From Chloroflexota bacterium (GTDB taxonomy: Bacteria > Chloroflexota > Anaerolineae > Anaerolineales > Villigracilaceae), in the NCBI GenBank assembly GCA_016235425.1, contig JACRLC010000084.1, positions 1 to 60,306 on the forward strand: 60,306 nt of DNA, given 5' to 3'. Position 1 is the stretch's first letter, and the number at the start of each line of letters is the position of its first letter. Shown in pieces: positions 17,718 through 26,653 of the stretch. The notes beneath the pieces were generated by a model that saw nothing but the letters and a program-made list of their open reading frames with translations, was not told the DNA's origin and searched no databases. The translations under genes were made by a program, and so were the position numbers.

Positions 17718-17745
17718 AGGTATCTCCTGATAGTAGGTTGATTGG

Positions 17746-17751
17746 ATTATA
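17746..17751 (-). promoter_or_regulatory. -10 box for the M29 aminopeptidase gene
   Basis: TATAAT on the minus strand, 28 bases before the GTG start. This gene has a leader with AGGAG, in contrast to the leaderless pattern elsewhere. Confidence 0.45.
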
Positions 17752-17862
17752 TCATCGGCTTACAATCAGATTGTCATTTGAGTTTCTGTAACTTTTGTCA
17801 CTATGATTTTAATTGAAATTAGGTAATATTGGTGGTAATTGGTTTGAAGCAAGGAGCGCGAC

Positions 17863-19128
17863 ATGGTTCTTTCGACGAAATCTACAACAGCCTGGGCAGA
17901 AGTGGACGAAAACGGACGCCTCATCATCCCGCCCGAAGTTGCCCGGCAATATGGGTTGAATCCTGGCTCCAGAGTCCGCCTCGACGAAGGCCACAACTTT
18001 GTCCGCATGCACCGGCCTGTCACGCACCTGACCAAAGTCTACATCGAGCCGACCGTCGCCTGCAATCTGGACTGTATCACCTGTTTCCGCAACGCGTGGG
18101 AACAGCCCATCGGACGCATGACTGAGGAGACCTTCGAGCGCATCTTCGCGGGACTGAAAGAACTGTCCCCGATACCGAGCGTTTACTTCGGCGGAATCGG
18201 GGAACCGCTATTTCATCAAAAGACAATTGAGTGGATTCGCCGCATCAAAGAACTGGGTGTCAAGGTTGAACTCATCACCAACGGCACCATCCTGAACGAA
18301 AAGATTTCCCGCCAGTTAATCGACTCCGGCCTCGATGTGCTGTGGGTTTCGCTGGACGGCGGCACTCCAGAAAGTTATGAAGATGTCCGGCTGGGAGCGG
18401 AACTGCCCGCCGTCATTGCGAACATGAAACGATTTGCCAAGATGCGCAAAGGCAGTCACTTTCCCACGCCTGCCATTGGCGTCGCGTTCGTTGCCATGAA
18501 GCGTAACATCGCCGACCTGCCCAAGGTTATCAAGCTCGGCATGTCGTTCCGCGCCAAATTTTTCTCGGTCAGCAACGTCCAGCCTGCAACCGCTGAAATG
18601 CAGGATGACCGCCTCTACCTTCGCACAATGAAGGATATTGCCTACCTGCCCTCCCATTCCGTGCCGACCATCAGCCTCCCGAAAATGGACTTCAACGAGC
18701 AAACCCGCGACGCTCTCTTCGACGCGTTCACCAGCGGATGCAACGTCAACTTTGCGGGGAATAACTGGGGCGGCGCCAACGATGTATGTAACTTCGTCGA
18801 AAGCGGAACCATGTCTGTGGCGTGGACGGGCGATGTCAGTCCGTGCTGGCCGTTGATGCACACCCATATCAGTTATTTGCACAACAAGCCGCGGCTTTCC
18901 AAAAAACACGTCATTGGCAACGTGCGCGAACGCTCCCTCGAAGACATTTGGCTCGACCCCGAATATCTGGCATATCGCGAACGCCTGCACAATTTCAGCT
19001 TTGCGCCCTGCACCTTCTGTGGCGGCTGCGAGCTTGCCGAGGCGAACGAGGAGGATTGCCTTGGGAATGTAGTTGCCCCTGTCTGCGGCGGTTGCCTCTG
19101 GGCGCAGGGAATTATTCAGTGCCCGTAA
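17863..19128 (+). CDS. Tungsten-oxidoreductase radical SAM maturase with AbrB-like N-terminus
   Basis: 421 residues. Residues about 8-50 resemble a SpoVT/AbrB swapped-hairpin domain (AEVDENGRLIIPPEVARQYG). A radical SAM core follows with CNLDCITC (CxxxCxxC) and FGGIGEPLFH, and the C-terminal region has a SPASM-like cysteine set (CTFCGGCELAEANEEDC, CGGCLW). This combination matches the family annotated as tungsten cofactor oxidoreductase maturase, and the aldehyde ferredoxin oxidoreductase gene is 1.5 kb away. AAGGAG precedes the ATG. Confidence 0.87.
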   Translation: MVLSTKSTTAWAEVDENGRLIIPPEVARQYGLNPGSRVRLDEGHNFVRMHRPVTHLTKVYIEPTVACNLDCITCFRNAWEQPIGRMTEETFERIFAGLKELSPIPSVYFGGIGEPLFHQKTIEWIRRIKELGVKVELITNGTILNEKISRQLIDSGLDVLWVSLDGGTPESYEDVRLGAELPAVIANMKRFAKMRKGSHFPTPAIGVAFVAMKRNIADLPKVIKLGMSFRAKFFSVSNVQPATAEMQDDRLYLRTMKDIAYLPSHSVPTISLPKMDFNEQTRDALFDAFTSGCNVNFAGNNWGGANDVCNFVESGTMSVAWTGDVSPCWPLMHTHISYLHNKPRLSKKHVIGNVRERSLEDIWLDPEYLAYRERLHNFSFAPCTFCGGCELAEANEEDCLGNVVAPVCGGCLWAQGIIQCP

Positions 19129-19153
19129 AAAATCTCTTCTTTGTGGGTATTGG

Positions 19154-19180
19154 CTCGGATAAGACAATCCGAGTCTTTTT
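19154..19180 (+). terminator. Rho-independent terminator after the radical SAM gene
   Basis: CTCGGAT/ATCCGAG stem with a six-base loop, then TCTTTTT. Confidence 0.75.
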
Positions 19181-19181
19181 A

Positions 19182-19215
19182 TTTGTGACCTTTTATGGTA
19201 AAATGTGGTCACAAA
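19182..19215. promoter_or_regulatory. Operator-promoter of the Phd/VapC module
   Basis: A 9-bp perfect inverted repeat TTTGTGACC (19182-19190) / GGTCACAAA (19207-19215) flanks an AT-rich stretch with a -10-like TAAAAT. The position just before the antitoxin gene fits autoregulation by the antitoxin, as is usual for Phd/YefM. Confidence 0.6.
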
Positions 19216-19225
19216 GGAGTTCATT

Positions 19226-19513
19226 ATGGCTCAATACACAATCGGTATACGCGACCTCAAGGCGCACTTGAGCGCTTATCTTGAAAAAGCGCAAAAAGGT
19301 CACACAATTGTTATCACATCACATGGCAGGCCCATTGCACAACTCACCCCTACCCGGGAGAACTTAATGGAACGCGTCAAAGCTTTGCAGGCGACGGGGT
19401 TGATTGCATGGAGCGGAAAAAAACCAACCATTCGACAGCCAGTGTTGGTGAATAAAAGCGACAAACTTGTGTCTGATATTTTCCTGGAAATGCAAAACGA
19501 ATCTATATATTGA
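19226..19513 (+). CDS. Phd/YefM-type antitoxin
   Basis: 95 residues from ATG 19226 with AAAGGAG. The N-terminal half is a Phd/YefM DNA-binding domain (IGIRDLKAHLSAYLEKAQKG then IVITSHGRPIAQLTP). The C-terminus should wrap the PIN toxin encoded next. The module interrupts the tungsten-enzyme maturation genes. Confidence 0.9.
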   Translation: MAQYTIGIRDLKAHLSAYLEKAQKGHTIVITSHGRPIAQLTPTRENLMERVKALQATGLIAWSGKKPTIRQPVLVNKSDKLVSDIFLEMQNESIY

Positions 19514-19928
19514 CACCAGTGCGCTGCTCAAACTGTTCATCCAGGAAGCCTATTCAGACGAGGTCAGGCTGTGGGTGAAAGACGCCGACCTTGTTGCCAC
19601 AGGGCTGCTCACCCGCGCAGAGACGCCGGCGGGTTTGAACAGATTGGCAAGGATGAGCATTCTCGATCAGGAGCAATGTGATACAGCACTGGCTAATTTT
19701 CGGAGCGAATGGCAGGATTACCACCGCATCCCCATCACCGAACAGATTGTCGCACGGGCAGATTTTCTTACCTGTCAATATTCCCTGCGCGGTTACGATG
19801 CAGTTCACCTCGCCTGCGCGTTGACATGGAGTGAATTGCTCGGCGCACCTGTTACCATTGCCACATTCGACAGGGAACTTCACGACGCGGCGAAAAAGTC
19901 AGGATTGGATGTTCTGCCACAGGAGTAA
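19467..19928 (+). CDS. VapC-type PIN-domain toxin
   Basis: PIN ribonuclease of about 143-153 residues. Acidic residues of the metal site are in YIDTSALLKLF, TRAETPAG, YDAVHLACAL and TFDREL. The family normally starts at MNLYIDT; here that codon is ACG (19497-19499), so translation may use ACG, or the TTG at 19467 given as the start. It overlaps the antitoxin gene, which suggests coupled translation. Confidence 0.85.
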   Translation: MCLIFSWKCKTNLYIDTSALLKLFIQEAYSDEVRLWVKDADLVATGLLTRAETPAGLNRLARMSILDQEQCDTALANFRSEWQDYHRIPITEQIVARADFLTCQYSLRGYDAVHLACALTWSELLGAPVTIATFDRELHDAAKKSGLDVLPQE

Positions 19929-19934
19929 GTTTTT

Positions 19935-20213
19935 ATGAAGGTAAATTTTTATGCAACCCTGCGCGCCATAGTTGGACAGAAGACCGTCGAAATTGACGCC
20001 CATCCCAACATCACTGCCATGGAAGTGGTGAACAAGGTGGTGGAGATTTATCCCGCGCTTGGACCGGAATTATTGGATGCGGAAAAACGATTTCAGAGGC
20101 ACATGAAATTCTTTATCAACGGCCGCGATACGGATTATCTGGATGGCAAGATGGATGCTGTTGTCCAGCCTGAGGATAAGGTGGATATTTTTCCTCCGGT
20201 GGGTGGAGGATAA
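19935..20213 (+). CDS. moaD: MoaD/ThiS-family sulfur carrier
   Basis: 92 residues with a ubiquitin-like fold and a C-terminal Gly-Gly tail (FPPVGGG) that would be adenylated and thiocarboxylated. It supplies dithiolene sulfur for molybdopterin or tungstopterin. GGAG precedes it. Its place between the maturase and the tungsten enzyme suggests dedication to that cofactor. It overlaps the next ORF by one base (TAATG). Confidence 0.9.
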   Translation: MKVNFYATLRAIVGQKTVEIDAHPNITAMEVVNKVVEIYPALGPELLDAEKRFQRHMKFFINGRDTDYLDGKMDAVVQPEDKVDIFPPVGGG

Positions 20214-20470
20214 TGCAAACCATCATCCGCGAGATGCGCGGGATTCCATATTTTTTGCTCAGGGAATATTTGCAGGAATTGGGCGGCACTCTCGTGGATG
20301 AGGATCTTGTTCGCGGAGAGGGGTGGAGTGTGAGACTTGAGCGGATGGAGCCTTTTCGATTAGGTTCGCTCGAGGTGGGTCAAACCCGGCTGACGATGGA
20401 ACTGGATGAGTCGGTTGCAGAGGATTTTCTGGCGCGGTTTGTGATGAAAACTCTCAGGGCAGGGGCGTAA
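20213..20470 (+). CDS. Small protein coupled to MoaD, unknown function
   Basis: 85 residues, acidic and basic patches, no membrane segment or Cys motif. Its start overlaps the moaD stop, so the two are translated together and it may work with the sulfur carrier or its target. Recurring elements are IREMRGIPYFLLREYL at the start and DFLARFVMKTLRAGA at the end. I cannot name the family. Confidence 0.75.
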   Translation: MQTIIREMRGIPYFLLREYLQELGGTLVDEDLVRGEGWSVRLERMEPFRLGSLEVGQTRLTMELDESVAEDFLARFVMKTLRAGA

Positions 20471-20568
20471 TTGGAAGGATGAATGGGGAAATGATGAGGC
20501 GGGGATCAAGGTCAATGAAACGGGAGCAGGTTTGAGGTCGGGAAAGAAGCGAAAAAAATCGGACAGCA

Positions 20569-20628
20569 AGCTGTCCGACTCCAGGGTCAAACAAAAGAAG
20601 ACGACGCGCCCAAAAGGACGCGTCGTCT
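20569..20628. terminator. Two hairpins between converging genes
   Basis: CGGACAGC/GCTGTCCG (about 20570-20579) is followed by a 10-bp stem AGACGACGCG/CGCGTCGTCT (20599-20628) with T-rich flanks on both strands, fitting a bidirectional terminator between the MoaD operon and the oxidoreductase gene. Confidence 0.75.
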
Positions 20629-20645
20629 TTTACTGATTACTGGAT

Positions 20646-22472
<1,827 letters not shown>

Positions 22473-22793
22473 GTTACCTTGCTCCTCTCTTTTTGGGGAA
22501 TGAATACTAAATATAGCCATCGCACATGGATGGCCTAAGATGAGAATAGCATTTCAAAAAACGGAAGTCAATAATTAAGAATTTCCTTAACCGTAAAGGT
22601 GACAGATGTCATGATTGGAATTAGGAGTTGCAAATTGGGCAACTTGTGTTGCGTGTTACGTGGAGCGGGAACCACCTGAGGCAGGGCTTTAGTCCGACAG
22701 AACTGTGGTAAAAAAGAGCCGAACGAATGCGGTTATACTTTCCCAATCGAAAATCCAAAACCTGAAATCGTAAATTGAAAATCGTAAATCGAA
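22473..22793. promoter_or_regulatory. 321-bp divergent intergenic region with TGACA-N2-TGTCA palindrome
   Basis: The region separates the oxidoreductase genes. A perfect palindrome TGACAGATGTCA (22600-22611) could be an operator. A TATACT box lies at about 22733. The last 45 bases before the right-hand ATG consist of the dispersed AAATCGTAAATC-type repeat (about 22747-22793) with no ribosome site. Nothing coding is evident. Confidence 0.4.
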
Positions 22794-24980
22794 ATGAAAC
22801 AACTCCTCCAAAACATCAAAACAGGTCAAGCCACCATCGAAGAGATTCCCATCCCCACTCCGCGTGCGGGACAGGCCCTTGTCAAAGTATCTGCATCCCT
22901 CGTCTCTGCTGGAACCGAACGCATGGTCGTCGAATTTGCTGAAAAGAGTCTTGTCGGCAAAGCGCGCTCGCGTCCCGATCTCGTCAAGCAGGTTCTCGAC
23001 AAAGCCAAACGTGAAGGTGTTGTCAATACCATGCAGGCCGCCTTCAATCGTCTCGACCAGCCGATGGCGCTTGGCTATTCCACGGCTGGCACAATCGTTG
23101 CGCTTGGCCCAAACATGCAGGGCTTCAAAATCGGTCAACGCGTGGCCTGCGCGGGCGGCGGTTATGCCACGCACGCCGAATACAACATCGTCCCTCGCAA
23201 CCTGCTCACGCCTCTCCCCAAAAAAGTTGATTTTGAGTCAGCCGCCTTCACCACCCTCGGCGCGATTGCCCTTCACGGATTCCGCCTGGCCGAGCCGCAA
23301 ATCGGAGAGAACGTCGCAATTATCGGTCTGGGTCTTTTGGGATTATTGACGATTCAACTGGCGTCTGCGGCAGGATGCAACGTTCTCGGCATTGACCTCG
23401 ACCCGAAGAGGATTGCCCTCGCATCATCTCTTGGACTTGAGGCTGTCGCGCGTCAAAATGCTGAATCAGCGTCTGAATCATTCACCGCCAATCGCGGCTT
23501 CGACGCAGTCATCATCTGCGCGGACACCTCCTCCAACGACCCGATTGAACTTGCAGGCGTCATTGCCCGCGACCGCGCCCGCGTTGTCGCCACCGGTGCG
23601 GTTGGCTTGAGTATCCCTCGCAAGGTTTATTACGAAAAAGAAATTTCCTTCATCAACTCGCGTTCCTACGGCCCCGGCCGCTACGATGCCAACTACGAAG
23701 AAAACGGAAACGACTACCCCATCGGCTACATCCGCTGGACGGAGGGGCGAAATTTCAAGGCAATCGTTGATTTATTATCCAGTCGAAAGTTGAAGGTCGA
23801 AAGTCTCATCACGCATCGTTTCCCCATCGAAGAAGCGACGACTGCGTACGAAGTCATCACGGGAAAAAAGAAGGAACCGTTCCTCGGCGTACTTCTCACC
23901 TATTCAGAAGAAAACAGGAAGGAAGAAAGAAAGATCGTCTTTCCGACAATCGGCAATCGTAAATCGGCAGTCGTAAATCTTGGTGTCCTCGGTGCTGGGC
24001 TTTACGCCAATGCAACCTTACTTCCAGCCATAAAAAAAATAAGCGACATTGAGTTGGTCGGCATCGCGTCCCCCGGCGGATTGCACGCCCAGCACTCAGG
24101 CAAAAAATTCGGCTTCCAATACGCCACCTCCAGCGACAATGAAATCCTCAGTGACCCGAATATCAACACCATCGCCATCCTCACCCGCCACGATTCCCAC
24201 GCGGATCTGGTCATCAAGGCCCTGAAAGCAGGCAAGCACGTCTTTGTTGAGAAACCGTTGGCGATTAATGAACAGGAACTGAAAAAAGTTATTCGGACTC
24301 TGACCGTAGACCGTAGACCGAAGACCGAAAAAGACGGTCTACCGTCTGCCGTCCATGGTCTACTGATTGTTGGCTTCAACCGCCGCTTCTCCCCTCTCGC
24401 CCAATCTCTTAATTCTCAAATCTCTAATCTCCGCGAACCAAAGTACATCCATTATCGCGTCAACGCCGGCTGCCTCCCCTTCAACCACTGGACTCAAGAC
24501 CCCAACCTCGGCGGCGGGCGCATCATCGGCGAAGCCTGTCACTTCATTGACTTCATCACCTTCCTCGTCGGCGCGGCTCCCGTCAGCGTGACCGCGCACG
24601 CGCTCCCCGACGGCGGCAAATACCGCGAAGACAACGTCTCCATGACCTTCACTTTCCCCGATGGCTCTCTCGGCATCGTGGACTACCTCGCCAATGGCGA
24701 CAAATCCTTCCCCAAGGAGCGCGTCGAAGTATTTTGCGGCGGGCAAATTGCGATTTTGGATGATTTTGTTTCGCTGGTCACGGTCAAAGATGGAAAGAAG
24801 AAAGAGGAAAGACGGGCGCAGGATAAAGGCTGGAAGAACGAAATGGAGACCTTCGCCAAAGCCATCCGCGAAGGCGGACAGCCGCCGATTCCCTACGAGC
24901 AACTCATCGGTGTGACCAGGTCCACATTCGCGGTGGTGGCGTCATTGCGAAAAAATTCGCAGAGTATAATAGTTGCATGA
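22794..24980 (+). CDS. Bi-domain oxidoreductase (zinc-type MDR plus Gfo/Idh/MocA)
   Basis: 728 residues. Residues about 1-355 are a medium-chain (zinc-alcohol type) dehydrogenase (AGQALVKVSASLVSAGTER, VAIIGLGLLGLLTIQLA as Rossmann loop). Residues about 385-728 are a Gfo/Idh/MocA dehydrogenase (LGVLGAGLYANATLLPAI, HVFVEKPLAI, GGRIIGEACHFIDF). Such fusions usually sit in cell-surface sugar pathways. At least three short repeats are translated in frame in the joining and loop regions (GNRKSAVVN, VDRRPKTEKDGLPSAVHG, DGKKKEERR). The last codons contain the promoter of the next gene, and TGA overlaps its ATG. Confidence 0.9.
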   Translation: MKQLLQNIKTGQATIEEIPIPTPRAGQALVKVSASLVSAGTERMVVEFAEKSLVGKARSRPDLVKQVLDKAKREGVVNTMQAAFNRLDQPMALGYSTAGTIVALGPNMQGFKIGQRVACAGGGYATHAEYNIVPRNLLTPLPKKVDFESAAFTTLGAIALHGFRLAEPQIGENVAIIGLGLLGLLTIQLASAAGCNVLGIDLDPKRIALASSLGLEAVARQNAESASESFTANRGFDAVIICADTSSNDPIELAGVIARDRARVVATGAVGLSIPRKVYYEKEISFINSRSYGPGRYDANYEENGNDYPIGYIRWTEGRNFKAIVDLLSSRKLKVESLITHRFPIEEATTAYEVITGKKKEPFLGVLLTYSEENRKEERKIVFPTIGNRKSAVVNLGVLGAGLYANATLLPAIKKISDIELVGIASPGGLHAQHSGKKFGFQYATSSDNEILSDPNINTIAILTRHDSHADLVIKALKAGKHVFVEKPLAINEQELKKVIRTLTVDRRPKTEKDGLPSAVHGLLIVGFNRRFSPLAQSLNSQISNLREPKYIHYRVNAGCLPFNHWTQDPNLGGGRIIGEACHFIDFITFLVGAAPVSVTAHALPDGGKYREDNVSMTFTFPDGSLGIVDYLANGDKSFPKERVEVFCGGQIAILDDFVSLVTVKDGKKKEERRAQDKGWKNEMETFAKAIREGGQPPIPYEQLIGVTRSTFAVVASLRKNSQSIIVA
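24301..24364. repeat. Imperfect inverted repeat inside the bi-domain oxidoreductase
   Basis: CCGTAGACCGTAGACCGAAGACCG is mirrored by CGGTCTACCGTCTGCCGTCCATGGTCTAC. It is translated in frame as a loop between HVFVEKPLAI... and LLIVGFNRR, where ordinary family members have only a short turn. Confidence 0.6.
24965..24970 (+). promoter_or_regulatory. -10 box of the first MNT gene, inside the oxidoreductase 3' end
   Basis: TATAAT ends six bases before ATG 24977 and is read as codons for Ser-Ile-Ile near the oxidoreductase C-terminus. The same arrangement recurs at 25940-25945. Confidence 0.6.
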
Positions 24981-25393
24981 ACACGCGCTTGCAAACGATT
25001 GAGCAATTATGCAGGAAATACCAAGTCAAAGCGTTGTATGTCTTTGGCAGCCGCAGCGCGGACATGCTCCATGCAATCAATAATGACACATATCAACTTG
25101 CTTCATCTCAAAGCGACCTGGATATTGGTGTCCTAACCCATTCCCCGTTTTCGATTGAAAGCAAAGTAAACCTGACGCTTGAACTGGAAGCGGTATTTAA
25201 CGCTCCTCGTGTGGACTTGTTCATCTTGCAGGAAGCGGATACTTTCCTTGCGGCAAACATCATTCGCGGCGAGCGCATTTATGCAGAGGATACTTATCTC
25301 GCCGACGAATACGACCTGTTTGTTCTTCGCCGCGCAGGAGATTTGGCGGAATTGGAACGCCAGCGCATGGCAATGATTTTGCAGGAGAGCTAG
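24977..25393 (+). CDS. MNT-type nucleotidyltransferase antitoxin
   Basis: 138 residues with the minimal nucleotidyltransferase motif: GSRS then SDLDIGVL and a third Asp in APRVDLFIL. In HEPN/MNT systems this protein AMPylates or binds the HEPN toxin. The HEPN gene follows after one base. No ribosome site is seen; the start overlaps the upstream stop (ATGA) and has its own -10 box. Confidence 0.87.
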   Translation: MNTRLQTIEQLCRKYQVKALYVFGSRSADMLHAINNDTYQLASSQSDLDIGVLTHSPFSIESKVNLTLELEAVFNAPRVDLFILQEADTFLAANIIRGERIYAEDTYLADEYDLFVLRRAGDLAELERQRMAMILQES

Positions 25394-25394
25394 C

Positions 25395-25853
25395 ATGTTG
25401 CCCGGAAAAATTTCAAAACGCGTCGTGAGTGACCGCCTTGCATGGGTGGATCGGATGTTGAGTGAAATCCGCAGTCTTCCTTTGGAATCCAAGCCGAAAT
25501 TCATGCAGGATAAGAGAAATATTTGGGCGGCGGAATCCTGCCTGCGCCGCTCGCTGGAGGCCCTCTTTGACATGGGCAGGCACATCGCCGCAAAGGGATT
25601 CGGTGAAGCTGTTACAGAATATAAAGAGATTGCATCAACCTTGAACAGGCGAAATGTAATTTCAGCCAGCGATCTTGAACTTATGCAAAAACTGGCGGGA
25701 TATCGCAATCGCCTTGTCCATTTCTATCACGATGTCAGCGCGGATGAATTATTTGAGATCTGCGCCTCTCATTTGGGAGATGTTGAGCGAATCGTAAATG
25801 CCTTGCGTTCATGGCTTGCAAATAACCCAAAAATCATGGATGAAACTTTATAG
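25395..25853 (+). CDS. HEPN-domain toxin (HepT-like)
   Basis: 152 residues, all helical, with the HEPN RNase motif R-x4-H in YRNRLVHFYHDV (Arg-Asn ... His). It pairs with the MNT gene before it as a type VII-like toxin-antitoxin module. The protein is larger and of a different subfamily from the second HEPN at 26247. Confidence 0.87.
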   Translation: MLPGKISKRVVSDRLAWVDRMLSEIRSLPLESKPKFMQDKRNIWAAESCLRRSLEALFDMGRHIAAKGFGEAVTEYKEIASTLNRRNVISASDLELMQKLAGYRNRLVHFYHDVSADELFEICASHLGDVERIVNALRSWLANNPKIMDETL

Positions 25854-25954
25854 CAACTCATCGGCGTGACCAGGCCCGCACTTCGATAAACTCAGTGCAT
25901 CGCATTTGCGGCGGTGGAGTCGATTCGCTCTCGCACGAGTATAATAATTGCATG
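25853..25954 (+). pseudogene. Remnant of a second bi-domain oxidoreductase 3' end with REP insertion
   Basis: Removing a 24-base REP-like insertion (about 25878-25901, containing CTTCGATAAACTCAG) leaves an open frame QLIGVTRPAFAAVES... ending SIIIA and TGA. This parallels the real gene's last residues QLIGVTRSTFAVVAS... SIIVA at 24899-24980. DNA differences are mostly synonymous or conservative, so it derives from a different, coding oxidoreductase copy rather than a recent duplication. Confidence 0.7.
25940..25945 (+). promoter_or_regulatory. -10 box of the second MNT gene
   Basis: TATAAT six bases before ATG 25952, at the position equivalent to 24965-24970 relative to the oxidoreductase remnant. 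Confidence 0.6.
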
Positions 25955-26257
25955 ATAAAGATAAAAGTTCCCCGCAGAAAATTGACGGCGTTTTGCCGAA
26001 AGTATCGCATCCAAAAACTGGCGTTTTTTGGGTCGGTTCTGCGTGAGGACTTCAAACCTACAAGCGATGTGGACGTGCTTGTAGAGTTTGAAAAAGGTTA
26101 TACCCCTGGGCTTGCCTTCTTCGCCATGCCCGACGAGTTGAAAGAAATCCTTGGGCGCGACGTGGATTTGCTCACTTATCAAGGGATAACAGCCAGCAAA
26201 AACCCGATCCGCCGCAAAGCGATTTTGGAGTCTGCCCAGGTGTATTATGTTTCGTGA
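25952..26257 (+). CDS. Second MNT-type nucleotidyltransferase antitoxin
   Basis: 101 residues. Motif GSVLREDFKPTSDVDVLVEF holds the GS and D-x-D metal site, and GRDVDLLTYQGI the third Asp. This is the MntA (COG1669) type, different from the first module. Its 3' end overlaps the next HEPN gene by 11 bases. Confidence 0.9.
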   Translation: MIKIKVPRRKLTAFCRKYRIQKLAFFGSVLREDFKPTSDVDVLVEFEKGYTPGLAFFAMPDELKEILGRDVDLLTYQGITASKNPIRRKAILESAQVYYVS

Positions 26258-26576
26258 TGATGCTTATTTGTACGACATCCTAGAATCATCGCGCGCCGCG
26301 CTCGAATACACACGCGGCAAAACGTGGGATGAATTTTCAACAAGCCCACTTTTGCAGGATGCTGTTGTTCGTCGTTTGGAAATTATTGGTGAAGCGTCGG
26401 GTAGGGTTTCAAAGGCGACACAAAAGAAATATTCCCACCTGCCCTGGCAGGCCATGAAGGGGACACGCAACAAGATCATTCACGAATACGACTCAATCGA
26501 ACTCGATATTATTTGGGACATAATTCAACAGGACTTGCCATATCTGGTCAGCGAGTTGGAAAAAATAATTTTCTAA
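26247..26576 (+). CDS. Second HEPN toxin (DUF86/HepT)
   Basis: 109 residues of the DUF86 family: RRLEIIGEAS, LPWQAMKGTRNKIIHEYDSI with the RNxxxHEY ribonuclease motif, then IIQQDLPYLV. It forms a toxin-antitoxin pair with the overlapping MNT gene. It is the gene immediately before the DGR target. Confidence 0.93.
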   Translation: MFRDDAYLYDILESSRAALEYTRGKTWDEFSTSPLLQDAVVRRLEIIGEASGRVSKATQKKYSHLPWQAMKGTRNKIIHEYDSIELDIIWDIIQQDLPYLVSELEKIIF

Positions 26577-26653
26577 CCGCCAAAACACATCCTTCATCAT
26601 TCATCCCTCATCCTTATGATCTTTCGCAATCCGTTTCCATTCGTGAGTCCGTT
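26577..26653 (+). promoter_or_regulatory. Gap before the DGR target gene
   Basis: 77 bp. It includes ATCCTTCATCATTCATCCCTCATCC-like repeat sequence and a TATGAT box (26615-26620) 33 bases before the ATG. No good ribosome site precedes the ATG. Confidence 0.3.

Noticed and set aside
18316-19224. 302-codon minus-strand ORF
   Set aside because: Antisense to the radical SAM maturase, whose motifs and ribosome site are clear.
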